Shown in pieces: positions 1-7,884 of a stretch of DNA of 36,819 nt. A program made the translations under genes and the position numbers. Each line of letters begins with the position of its first letter. Position 1 is the first letter of the stretch. The notes under the pieces are model-generated. The model saw nothing but the letters and a program-made list of their open reading frames with translations, was not told where the DNA came from and ran no database searches. The stretch covers positions 1 to 36,819 of the forward strand of contig NZ_JABBJN010000058.1 of assembly GCF_012928505.1 (NCBI RefSeq), in the 5' to 3' direction. This DNA is from Achromobacter sp. Bel (lineage in GTDB: Bacteria > Pseudomonadota > Gammaproteobacteria > Burkholderiales > Burkholderiaceae_B).

Positions 1-582
1 CCCGAACAGGCCGCGCCGCTGTACGTGCGAGACAAGGTGGCCTTCACCACCGCCGAGCGCCTGCGCGGCGAAGGCGGCAATCCCAAGGCGCAGCCGTCGC
101 TGGCGCCCCAGGCGCCCCTGATCCCGCAGCCGCTCACCGATGCCGATCTGGACGAGGTCGTGACGCTGGAGGCCCATGTGCAGGCCTTTCCCTGGACCCG
201 GGGAAATTTCGCGGATGCGCTGGCTGCCGGCTACGGCGCCTGGGTGCTGCGCCGCGAGGGCAAGGTGGCGGGCTTCTGCATTCTGATGTTCGCGCCCGAT
301 GTGGCCCACCTGCTGGTGATCGCCGTGGCCAAGCCCCTGCATCGCCAGGGCCTGGGCGGCGTGCTTCTCGACTGGTGCGAGCAGCAGGCGCGCCAGCGCG
401 GGCTGGAAGGCGTGCTGCTTGAAGTGCGCCCGTCCAACGCGTCCGCCGTCAGCTTCTATCAACAGCATGGCTACCTGCAGATCGGCGTGCGCCGCGGGTA
501 TTACCCGGCCGCCAAAGGGGCGCGTGAAGACGCGCTCGTCATGCAGAAGCGGTTTGCGGCCGTGGCGGAGGAAGCGGCATGA
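1..582 (+). CDS. tsaB-rimI: TsaB-RimI fusion protein (5' end outside window): TsaB C-terminus plus complete RimI N-acetyltransferase
   Basis: The frame is open from base 1. Its first 20 codons (PEQAAPLYVRDKVA...) look like the C-terminus of TsaB, the partner of TsaD in making threonylcarbamoyl-A37 of tRNA. After a roughly 20-residue linker comes a full GNAT domain of the RimI type, which acetylates the N-terminal alanine of ribosomal protein S18. Visible RimI features are the AFPWTRGNF segment, the acetyl-CoA loop RQGLGG, and LLEVRPSNASAVSFYQQHGY, which carries the catalytic Glu and Tyr of the family. Between the TsaB tail and the GNAT domain there is no stop and no ATG, GTG or TTG (next in-frame GTG at 160, inside the domain). 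RimI is therefore probably translated only as part of the fusion. The stop overlaps the udg start (ATGA). Confidence 0.85.
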   Translation, partial: PEQAAPLYVRDKVAFTTAERLRGEGGNPKAQPSLAPQAPLIPQPLTDADLDEVVTLEAHVQAFPWTRGNFADALAAGYGAWVLRREGKVAGFCILMFAPDVAHLLVIAVAKPLHRQGLGGVLLDWCEQQARQRGLEGVLLEVRPSNASAVSFYQQHGYLQIGVRRGYYPAAKGAREDALVMQKRFAAVAEEAA

Positions 583-1559
583 GCTTGCCGACCGCCGCCG
601 CCAAGCCGGCCGCTCCCCGCGTCAATCCCCTGCAGCGCATCTGGCTGCGGGAGATCGGCATGGAACGCCTGTGGATGCGTCCGGCACCCGCCGCGGCGCG
701 GCCCGTCATCGTGCCGCAAGTCCTTGTTTCCCAACCGGTTTCGGCCCTTGATCCGGTGCCGGCCATCGTCGCGAAAGACATTGCGCCGCCGCCCGCCGCG
801 CCGGCTGCGGTCGACAGTGCCGCGCCGGTGGCCGAGCCCGTGGCCAAGACTGTCGCTCCGTCCACGCGCGCGAACGGGCGCCCGGGCATTCCGGCGTCCA
901 TCCTGAACCGCACCGGCCCGCCACCGCGTCCGGTGCCCAAGGCGGCCGAGGACGAAGTCGTCGAAGCGCCGCGCCTTCCGGTGGCCGAGGCCGTCAAGAA
1001 CGCCAACCTGGACGAATTGCGCGAACAGGTCGTTGCCTGCACCGCCTGCGGCTTGTGCGAAGGGCGGCGCCACGCCGTGTTCGGCCAGGGCGCTACCCCG
1101 ACCCGCTGGCTGGTCGTGGGCGAAGCCCCGGGCGAGCAAGAGGACCGGCAGGGCCACCCCTTCGTGGGCCGGTCCGGCCAGTTGCTGGACGCGATGTTGG
1201 CCGCGGTGGGCATGAGCCGCGAAACCGACGTGTTCATCACGAACGTGATCAAGTGCCGCCCGCCGGGCAACCGCAACCCCAAGCCCGAAGAGATCGCGGC
1301 CTGCAGCCCGTATCTGATGCGGCAGATCGCCTTGCTCAAGCCCGAGCGCATCCTGGTGCTGGGCCGTTTCGCGGCGCAGACGCTGCTGGGCACGGACGCC
1401 ACGATCGGCAGCCTGCGCGGGCGCCTGCATTCGCTGAAGACTGACGAGGGCGCCGAGATCCCGGTCATCGTCAGCTACCACCCGGCCTATCTGCTGCGCA
1501 GCCCCTCCGAGAAGGCGCGGGCCTGGCAAGACCTGAAGCTGGCCTCCCGCGGGATTTGA
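579..1559 (+). CDS. Family 4 (Fe-S) uracil-DNA glycosylase with long N-terminal extension
   Basis: Predicted to excise uracil from DNA as the first step of base excision repair; 326 aa. The catalytic domain occupies about residues 145-326. It shows the family-4 motif GEAPGEQED, the segment HPFVGRSGQLLD, and the late HPAYLLR motif. Four cysteines suit the [4Fe-4S] cluster of the family: C154, C157, C226 (KCRPPGNRNP) and C242. The first ~140 residues are Ala/Pro/Val-rich, without recognisable fold, and unusually long, since family-4 enzymes are commonly about 200-250 aa. The start overlaps the stop of the upstream fusion gene by 4 nt, so the two are probably translationally coupled. A bidirectional terminator follows. 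Confidence 0.9.
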   Translation: MSLPTAAAKPAAPRVNPLQRIWLREIGMERLWMRPAPAAARPVIVPQVLVSQPVSALDPVPAIVAKDIAPPPAAPAAVDSAAPVAEPVAKTVAPSTRANGRPGIPASILNRTGPPPRPVPKAAEDEVVEAPRLPVAEAVKNANLDELREQVVACTACGLCEGRRHAVFGQGATPTRWLVVGEAPGEQEDRQGHPFVGRSGQLLDAMLAAVGMSRETDVFITNVIKCRPPGNRNPKPEEIAACSPYLMRQIALLKPERILVLGRFAAQTLLGTDATIGSLRGRLHSLKTDEGAEIPVIVSYHPAYLLRSPSEKARAWQDLKLASRGI

Positions 1560-1590
1560 CCGCCGTCGGCGGGCGGTGCACGCAAAAAGC

Positions 1591-1618
1591 AAAAAACCGG
1601 GCATGCGCCCGGTTTTTC
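1591..1618. terminator. Bidirectional intrinsic terminator between udg and lplT
   Basis: AAAAAACCGGGC (1591-1602), a 4-nt loop, then GCCCGGTTTTT (1607-1617). The stem is flanked by A and T runs on either side, so it can terminate both converging genes. Confidence 0.9.
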
Positions 1619-1649
1619 TTTGTAGGATCAATCGCTTGGGGGCGATCGG

Positions 1650-2963
1650 CTAGTGTGTGGAATCCAGCGCGCGGCCGTGGCCTTCCTGGCCGATCTGGTC
1701 GTGCAGGTCGGGGTTGGCCTGCATGTTGCGCTTGCTCCAGCGCATGAACACGACCATCAGCACGGCGACGACGGTGCCGAAGATGACGATGATGATGTTG
1801 ATCGGCAGTTGCAGCCACAGCAGCAGGGTGTACATCGCCACCATCAGCAGGATGTTGAGCTGTTCGTTGAAGTTCTGCACGGCGATGGAATGGCCGGCCG
1901 ACAGCAGCACGTGGCCGCGGTGTTGCAGCAGGGCATTCATGGGCACCACGAAGAAGCCGGCCAGGCCGCCCGTGATCAACAGCAGCAGGTACACGCTCCA
2001 GGGCGAGTAGACCAGCGGCATCAGCAGCACGACCAGCCCCATGGCGGCGCCGACCGGCAGCACGGCCAGCGCGCGGCGCAGCGGGATGCGGCCCGCCAGG
2101 ATCGAGCCCACCACCGTGCCCAGCGCGGCCACGCCCATCAGCATCGAGGCCTTGTCCAGTTGATAGCCCAGGTGGCTGCGGCCCCATTCGATGACGATCA
2201 GCTGGAGGGTCGCGCCGGCGCCCCAGAACAGCGTGGTGACGGCCAGCGAAATCTGGCCCAGCTTGTCGCGCCAAAGCACGCAGACGTAGCCCCAGAACGT
2301 GCGGATCAGCCGTACCGGGTTCTTTTGCTGCGGCGGATAGCGCACGTGGGTGTGCGGAATCATCAGGTTGCACAGCGCTGCCAGCAGATACACGAAGGCG
2401 ATCACGAGGATGGCGGCTTCGGCGGGCGTATGCACCAGGCTGCCGATGAACGAGTGGCTGAGCAGCGCGGTGGAGACCGAGGACGAGATCAGCAGGCCGC
2501 CCAGCACCGTGCCCAGGATGATGGAGAAGACCGTCAGGCCTTCGATCCAGCTGTTGCCCTTGACCAACATGTGGGGCGGCAGCATTTCGGTGACGATGCC
2601 GTACTTGGCGGGCGAGTACGCGGCGGCGCCAATGCCCACGACGGCGTAGGCCGCGCACACCAGGTAAGTCTGATATTCGGGGGCGACGCCGATGCTGGCG
2701 TACGAGAACATCAGCAGGCACCCGGCCACCTTCAGGGCGTTGGTGGAAAACATCACCCGGCCCTTGGGGAAGGAGTCCGCCAGGGCGCCGACAAAGGCCG
2801 CCAGCACCACGTAAGCCAGCGCAAAGGACCATTTCATCATGGGCGCCAACCAGTCGGGGCCGTGCAGTTCCTGTATCAAGGCGATCGCTGCGATGAACAG
2901 CGCGTTGTCCGCCAATGACGAGAAGGCCTGCGCGGCCATGACTAGATAGAAACCACGTTTCAA
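1650..2963 (-). CDS. lplT: Lysophospholipid transporter LplT (MFS family)
   Basis: A 437-aa polytopic inner-membrane protein of the major facilitator superfamily. LplT flips lysophospholipids such as lysophosphatidylethanolamine inward for re-acylation, in E. coli by Aas; no aas gene lies in this window. Family features include FSSLADNALF near the N-terminus, ADSFPKGRVM in the first cytoplasmic loop, GIGAAAYSPAKYGIVTE, and about 12 hydrophobic segments. The start is TTG at 2963, chosen because homologues carry residues before the AQAFSSLADNAL segment and because CGGGGAC lies just upstream. ATG at 2939 (codon 9) is the alternative. It converges on udg and diverges from smc. A possible -10 TATACT lies at 3043-3038 on this strand, without a good -35. 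Confidence 0.85.
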   Translation of the reverse strand: MKRGFYLVMAAQAFSSLADNALFIAAIALIQELHGPDWLAPMMKWSFALAYVVLAAFVGALADSFPKGRVMFSTNALKVAGCLLMFSYASIGVAPEYQTYLVCAAYAVVGIGAAAYSPAKYGIVTEMLPPHMLVKGNSWIEGLTVFSIILGTVLGGLLISSSVSTALLSHSFIGSLVHTPAEAAILVIAFVYLLAALCNLMIPHTHVRYPPQQKNPVRLIRTFWGYVCVLWRDKLGQISLAVTTLFWGAGATLQLIVIEWGRSHLGYQLDKASMLMGVAALGTVVGSILAGRIPLRRALAVLPVGAAMGLVVLLMPLVYSPWSVYLLLLITGGLAGFFVVPMNALLQHRGHVLLSAGHSIAVQNFNEQLNILLMVAMYTLLLWLQLPINIIIVIFGTVVAVLMVVFMRWSKRNMQANPDLHDQIGQEGHGRALDSTH

Positions 2964-3227
2964 GAATGTCCCCGTTCTTTGGCCTGTGCCTGGCCGGTCC
3001 GCGTGAAAATTATGTGTCGTGCCAAAAAGTGTCAGGGAGTATAGCCGGAGCGTGGATGCGCGCTATTGAGCGTTTGCCCGCGGGTTGACCGTTGCTAACG
3101 TTTGGGGACAGACTGCCTGCGGTATCATACGACCCATATGTGAGCCGGCCCTTGATGGGCCGGTTTGCAATCTGTGCGGCAGGTCCGTTAACGCCTTTCG
3201 TTCAACCCACCCCGTCGTCATCGTACT
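2964..3227. promoter_or_regulatory. lplT/smc divergent intergenic region with smc leader hairpin
   Basis: This region of 264 bp is AT-richer than its surroundings. On the plus strand TATCAT at 3123-3128 could be the smc -10 box, but no convincing -35 is placed at 16-18 bp. Downstream is a perfect hairpin, CCGGCCC (3145-3151), loop ttgat, GGGCCGG (3157-3163), followed by only three T. It lies in the presumed smc leader. No Shine-Dalgarno sequence precedes the smc GTG. Confidence 0.4.
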
Positions 3228-6200
3228 GTGCGTCTCACTCAGCTAAAACTCGCCGGCTTCAAGTCCTTCGTTGATCCCACCGTGATCCCCGTGCCCAGCC
3301 AACTGGTCGGCGTGGTGGGTCCCAACGGCTGCGGAAAATCGAACATCATTGACGCAGTACGCTGGGTGCTGGGCGAGGCCAAGGCCTCCGAGCTGCGCGG
3401 CGAGTCCATGCAGGACGTCATCTTCAACGGCTCGGGCCACCGCAAGCCGGCCGCCCGGGCGTCGGTGGAAATGGTGTTCGACAACAGCGAAGGGCGCGCC
3501 GCCGGCCAATGGAGCACCTACGCCGAAATCGCCGTGCGCCGCGTCCTGACCCGGGACGGCACCAGCAGCTATTTCGTCAACAACCAGCAGGTCCGCCGCC
3601 GCGACATCCACGACATTTTCCTGGGCACCGGCCTGGGCGCGCGGGGCTACGCCATCATCGGCCAGGGCATGATCAACCGCCTGATCGAGGCGCGCCCTGA
3701 AGAACTGCGGGTATTCCTGGAAGAAGCGGCCGGTGTGTCGCGCTACAAGGAACGCCGCCGCGAGACCGAAAACCGCCTGTCCGACACGCGCGAGAACCTG
3801 ACCCGCGTCGAAGACATCCTGCGTGAACTGAACAGCCAGCTGGAAAAGCTTGAAGCGCAGGCCGAAGTGGCCACGCGCTACCGTGAGCTGCAGGCCGACG
3901 GCGAAAAGAAGCAGCACGCGCTGTGGTTCCTGAAGGAAACCGGGGCGCGCGAGGAGCGCGCCAAGAAAGTCCAGGAAATGGCGCAGGCCCAGAACGAGCT
4001 GGAAGCCGCCATCGCCGGCCTGCGGGCGGGTGAAGCGGCGCTGGAGTCCCGGCGCCAGGCCCACTACGCCGCCAGCGACGCCGTCCACACCGCCCAAGGC
4101 GGGCTCTACGAGGCCAATGCCCAGGTCAGCCGTCTGGAAGCCGAGATCCGCCACGTGGTGGATTCCCGCAACCGCCTGCAATCGCGCCGCGACCAGTTGC
4201 AGCAGCAGATCGCGGAATGGACCAGCCAGCGCGAACATTGCACCGAACAGATTGCCCAGGCCGAAGACGACCTGGCGACCGCCGCCGCCCGCACCGAAGA
4301 GGCGCGCGCCACGGCTGAAGACGCCCAGGCGGGCTTGCCTTCGGTCGAGCAGCGCGTGCGCGAGGCCGCATCCGGCCGCGACGAAATGCGCGCCGCGCTG
4401 GCCCGCGTCGAACAGAATCTAGCGCTGGTCGCCCAGACCCAACGCGACGCCGATCGCCAGATGCAGGTCCTGGAGCAACGCCGCGAGCGCCTGCAGCAGG
4501 AACTGCGTGAACTGCACGCCCCGGATCCGGTGCGCCTGGAGCAACTGGCCGGCGACCGCCTGGCGGGCGAAGACCAGCTGGAAGAAGCCCAGGAAGAATT
4601 GGCCACGCTGGAAGGCCGCGTGCCGGAAGCCGACGCCGAGCGCAGCCGCGCCCAGGCGGCCGCCCAGACCGATGCGCAGAACCTTGCGCGCCTGGAGGCC
4701 CGCCTGTCGGCGCTGGTGAAATTGCAGGAAGACGTGCAGAAGCAGGGCGCGCTTGAGCCCTGGCTGGCCAAGCACGAACTCGCCGGCCTGTCGCGCCTGT
4801 GGCAGAAGCTGCACGTGGAACCGGGCTGGGAAACCGCCCTGGAAGCGGCGCTGCGCGAACGCATGGCGTCGATGGAAGTGCGCAACCTGGACTGGGCCCG
4901 CGCCTTTGCCGAAGACGCGCCGCCCGCCCGCCTGGCGTTCTATCAGTTGCCTGCCGCCGCGCCCGCACCGGCCGCGCCTGCCGGCCTGACGCCGCTGGCC
5001 AGCCTGCTGCGCATCACCGATCCCGACCTGCGCACGCTCTTGAACGAGTGGCTGGCCGGGGTTTACACCGCCACCGACGTGACGCAAGCCCTGGGCATGC
5101 GCGCGTCCTTGCCCGCCGGTGGCGCCTGCGTGGTCAAGGCCGGCCATCTGGTCGACGCGCACAGCGTGCGCTTCTACGCCCCGGACTCCGAACAAGCCGG
5201 CCTCCTGGCCCGCCAGCAGGAAATCGAAAACCTGCAGCGCGAGATCAAGGCCCAGCAGTTGATCGCCGACCAGGCGCGCGCCGCGGTCGCCCGCGCCGAA
5301 GCGGCCTGGCAGCAGGTGTCCCAGGCCATCGCCCCGGCGCGCACGCGCGTGGCCGAGGTCACGCGCCGGGTGCACGACATCCAGTTGGAACACTCGCGGC
5401 TGCAGCAGCAGGCCGAGCAATCCGGCGAACGCGCGTCGCGCCTGCGGCAGGACCTGGAAGAAATCAAGGTCCAGGAAGAAGACCTGCTGGCCACCCGCGA
5501 AGAGGCCGAGGCACGCTTCGAGACCCTGGACGAAGAGCTGGCCGAACACCAATCCCGTTTCGCCGACGCCGAGATCGACGGCGAAACGCTGGCCGCCCAG
5601 GCCGAGGCGGCCCGCACGCGCCTGCGCGAACTGGAACGCGCCGCCCAGGAAGCCGAATTCGCCGAGCGCGGCATCCAGGTCCGCATCACCGATCTTCAGC
5701 GCAACCAGCAATTGGCCGCCGACCAGAGCCAGCGCGGTTCGGTCGAACTGGAACAACTGATGGGCGATCTGGCCGAACTGGACGCCTCCGCGTCCCAGGC
5801 CGGTTTGCAAGATGCCCTGGAAGCACGTGCCGAACGCGAAGAAGCGCTGTCCCGCGCGCGCCAGGAAATGGAAAACCTGGCCGCGTTGCTGCGCGGCGCC
5901 GACGAAGACCGGCAGCAGCAAGAGCAAACGCTGGAGCCGCGCCGGGCACGCATCATGGAATTGCAGTTGCAGGAACAGGCCGCCCGGCTGGCCGAAGAAC
6001 AGTTCACCGAACAGCTGAACGCCCGCGAAGTCGACCGCGAAGCGCTGGCCCAGGATTTGGCCAACGCGCCGGACGAATGGCGCCGCGCCAGCTGGCTGCA
6101 GCAGGAAGTGGGGCGCATTTCGCGCCAGATCGAGTCGCTGGGCTCGGTCAACCTGGCTGCGCTGGACGAACTGAACACGTCGCGTGAGCGCAAGGGCTTC

Positions 6201-6761
6201 CTCGATTCGCAACACCAGGACTTGATGACCGCCATCGAGACGCTGGAAGACGCCATCCGCAAGATCGACCGCGAAACCCGCGAGCTGCTGCAAGAGACGT
6301 TCAACGTCGTGAATGGCCACTTCGGCGAACTCTTCCCCAAACTGTTCGGCGGGGGCGAGGCCAAGCTCAGCATGACCGGCGAGGAAATTCTGGACGCGGG
6401 CGTGCAGGTGATGGCGCAGCCTCCGGGCAAGCGCAACAGCACCATTCACCTGCTGTCGGGCGGCGAAAAAGCCTTGACCGCGACCGCGCTGGTGTTTGCG
6501 CTGTTCAAGCTGAACCCTGCGCCGTTCTGCCTGCTGGACGAGGTGGACGCGCCGCTGGATGACGCCAACACGGAACGCTACGCGAATCTCGTCGCCAGCA
6601 TGAGCGAGCAAACCCAGTTCCTGTTCATCTCGCACAACAAGATTGCCATGCAGATGGCCAAGCAACTGATCGGGGTAACCATGCAAGAGCAAGGGGTTTC
6701 GCGTATCGTTGCGGTAGATATAGATTCGGCCGTGCAAATGATGGCCTCCGAAGCGGCATAA
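3228..6761 (+). CDS. smc: Chromosome segregation protein SMC
   Basis: A 1177-aa condensin subunit expected to work with ScpA and ScpB (not in this window) to compact and individualise the chromosome. Layout is canonical. Walker A GPNGCGKS is at residues 31-38. A long Glu/Gln/Ala/Arg-rich coiled coil covers about 165-500. A hinge lies at about 510-650, and a second coiled coil at about 660-1030. The C-terminal head has the signature LSGGE (1076-1080), Walker B LLDE (1102-1105) and the D-loop segment APLDDAN. The GTG start is fixed by the conserved N-terminus MRLTQLKLAGFKSF. No Shine-Dalgarno motif is visible, so initiation may be weak or depend on the leader. zipA follows after 46 bp and ligA directly after that. 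Confidence 0.97.
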   Translation: MRLTQLKLAGFKSFVDPTVIPVPSQLVGVVGPNGCGKSNIIDAVRWVLGEAKASELRGESMQDVIFNGSGHRKPAARASVEMVFDNSEGRAAGQWSTYAEIAVRRVLTRDGTSSYFVNNQQVRRRDIHDIFLGTGLGARGYAIIGQGMINRLIEARPEELRVFLEEAAGVSRYKERRRETENRLSDTRENLTRVEDILRELNSQLEKLEAQAEVATRYRELQADGEKKQHALWFLKETGAREERAKKVQEMAQAQNELEAAIAGLRAGEAALESRRQAHYAASDAVHTAQGGLYEANAQVSRLEAEIRHVVDSRNRLQSRRDQLQQQIAEWTSQREHCTEQIAQAEDDLATAAARTEEARATAEDAQAGLPSVEQRVREAASGRDEMRAALARVEQNLALVAQTQRDADRQMQVLEQRRERLQQELRELHAPDPVRLEQLAGDRLAGEDQLEEAQEELATLEGRVPEADAERSRAQAAAQTDAQNLARLEARLSALVKLQEDVQKQGALEPWLAKHELAGLSRLWQKLHVEPGWETALEAALRERMASMEVRNLDWARAFAEDAPPARLAFYQLPAAAPAPAAPAGLTPLASLLRITDPDLRTLLNEWLAGVYTATDVTQALGMRASLPAGGACVVKAGHLVDAHSVRFYAPDSEQAGLLARQQEIENLQREIKAQQLIADQARAAVARAEAAWQQVSQAIAPARTRVAEVTRRVHDIQLEHSRLQQQAEQSGERASRLRQDLEEIKVQEEDLLATREEAEARFETLDEELAEHQSRFADAEIDGETLAAQAEAARTRLRELERAAQEAEFAERGIQVRITDLQRNQQLAADQSQRGSVELEQLMGDLAELDASASQAGLQDALEARAEREEALSRARQEMENLAALLRGADEDRQQQEQTLEPRRARIMELQLQEQAARLAEEQFTEQLNAREVDREALAQDLANAPDEWRRASWLQQEVGRISRQIESLGSVNLAALDELNTSRERKGFLDSQHQDLMTAIETLEDAIRKIDRETRELLQETFNVVNGHFGELFPKLFGGGEAKLSMTGEEILDAGVQVMAQPPGKRNSTIHLLSGGEKALTATALVFALFKLNPAPFCLLDEVDAPLDDANTERYANLVASMSEQTQFLFISHNKIAMQMAKQLIGVTMQEQGVSRIVAVDIDSAVQMMASEAA

Positions 6762-6807
6762 ACCCAATATTTAGAAAGGCGCCGCCCTGTTGGCGCGGGA
6801 TTTACAC

Positions 6808-7884
6808 ATGAGTGATTTGCAGATCGGGCTGATTGCCCTGGGCGTCTTGCTGATACTGCTGGTGCTGGGGTTCAACTGGTGGCAGGATCGGCGCGTTCGG
6901 CGCAAGATGCAGAGCCATTTCCCCACCTCCGAGCAGGATCCCCTGCTGGGCGGCGCGGCTGCGGCCGGCGCCGCGACCACGGCTTCCGGGGCGGCGTCAC
7001 GCCGCGAGCCTGGCATGGGCGGCGACGCGCCGCGCAAGGAAGGCCAGCCTGCGCCGGTGGACCCGGGCAGCGATGCCGACGACGCCGAGGAACCCGATCC
7101 CGCCTGCGAAGTGGTCATCGAGATCAACTTCGCCGAACCGGTTCGCGGCGCGGACCTGCTGCCGTACATGCAAAGCCTGCGCCATGTGGGCCGCAAGCCC
7201 ATGCGCGTGTTCGCCGAAACCGACCAGCGCCGCCATCGCGCGCGGGTGCATGCCGGCGAAAACTACGCCTCGATGCAATTGGCGGTGCTGCTGGCCAATC
7301 GCAGCGGTCCGCTGACCGCCATCGAATGGTCGCAGGCCTGGGCCCGGGCCCAGGACATGGCCGAACGCTTTGACGCCACAATCGAAGGCCCGGACCAGCA
7401 AGCCGTGCTGGAGCAGGGCGCCCGCCTGGACGATACCTGCGCCGCCCTGGACACCCAGGTCGGTCTGACCCTGATGTTGGGCGCCGCCCAACCGGCCGCC
7501 GAAGTCCTGTCCGTTGCCCGCGATACGGGTTTCGTGGCGGACGGCAACCGCCTGGCCTGGCCTGCCGAGAACGGCGTGACCCGTTTCACCCTGTCGCGTG
7601 CGGACGGCGCCGCCTTCGACGCCGGCATGGGTGGAATCGAACGCTTGTATCTGCTGCTGGACGTGCCCTGCGCGCCGGCGGACAGCCGCGCCTTCGGCCG
7701 CATGGTGGATGTGGGCCGCGACCTGGCCGCGCGCTTGCGCGCTGAACTGGTCGACGACCAGGGCAAACCGTTGGCCGACGGGTCTGAGACGGTCATCGAC
7801 GAACGGCTGCAAGTGCTGTTCGAACAGCTCGAACAAGCGGGCCTGCCTGCAGGAAGCGAGCGCGCTCAACGGGTGTTTGCGTAA
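6808..7884 (+). CDS. zipA: Cell division protein ZipA
   Basis: A 358-aa bitopic inner-membrane protein that tethers FtsZ to the membrane and stabilises the Z-ring. The N-terminal membrane segment is at about residues 3-23 (LQIGLIALGVLLILLVLGF), followed by a basic WWQDRRVRRK stretch. A disordered Gly/Ala/Pro/Asp-rich linker runs from about 35 to 95. The C-terminal half carries the FtsZ-binding ZipA domain, roughly 215-350. The ATG at 6808 (MSDLQIGLI) was chosen because it puts the membrane helix at the very N-terminus, as in homologues. An upstream in-frame TTG at 6790 has AGAAAGG before it and cannot be excluded. The stop TAA directly abuts the ligA ATG. Confidence 0.9.
   Translation: MSDLQIGLIALGVLLILLVLGFNWWQDRRVRRKMQSHFPTSEQDPLLGGAAAAGAATTASGAASRREPGMGGDAPRKEGQPAPVDPGSDADDAEEPDPACEVVIEINFAEPVRGADLLPYMQSLRHVGRKPMRVFAETDQRRHRARVHAGENYASMQLAVLLANRSGPLTAIEWSQAWARAQDMAERFDATIEGPDQQAVLEQGARLDDTCAALDTQVGLTLMLGAAQPAAEVLSVARDTGFVADGNRLAWPAENGVTRFTLSRADGAAFDAGMGGIERLYLLLDVPCAPADSRAFGRMVDVGRDLAARLRAELVDDQGKPLADGSETVIDERLQVLFEQLEQAGLPAGSERAQRVFA

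Noticed and set aside
3008..3040. TGGCACG on the minus strand, resembling a sigma-54 -24 element
   Set aside because: No GC at the required -12 spacing downstream.
4419..6767. 782-codon open frame on the minus strand across smc
   Set aside because: It mirrors the coding frame of smc in GC-rich DNA, has repetitive Leu/Gly/Gln/Arg composition and no recognisable domain.
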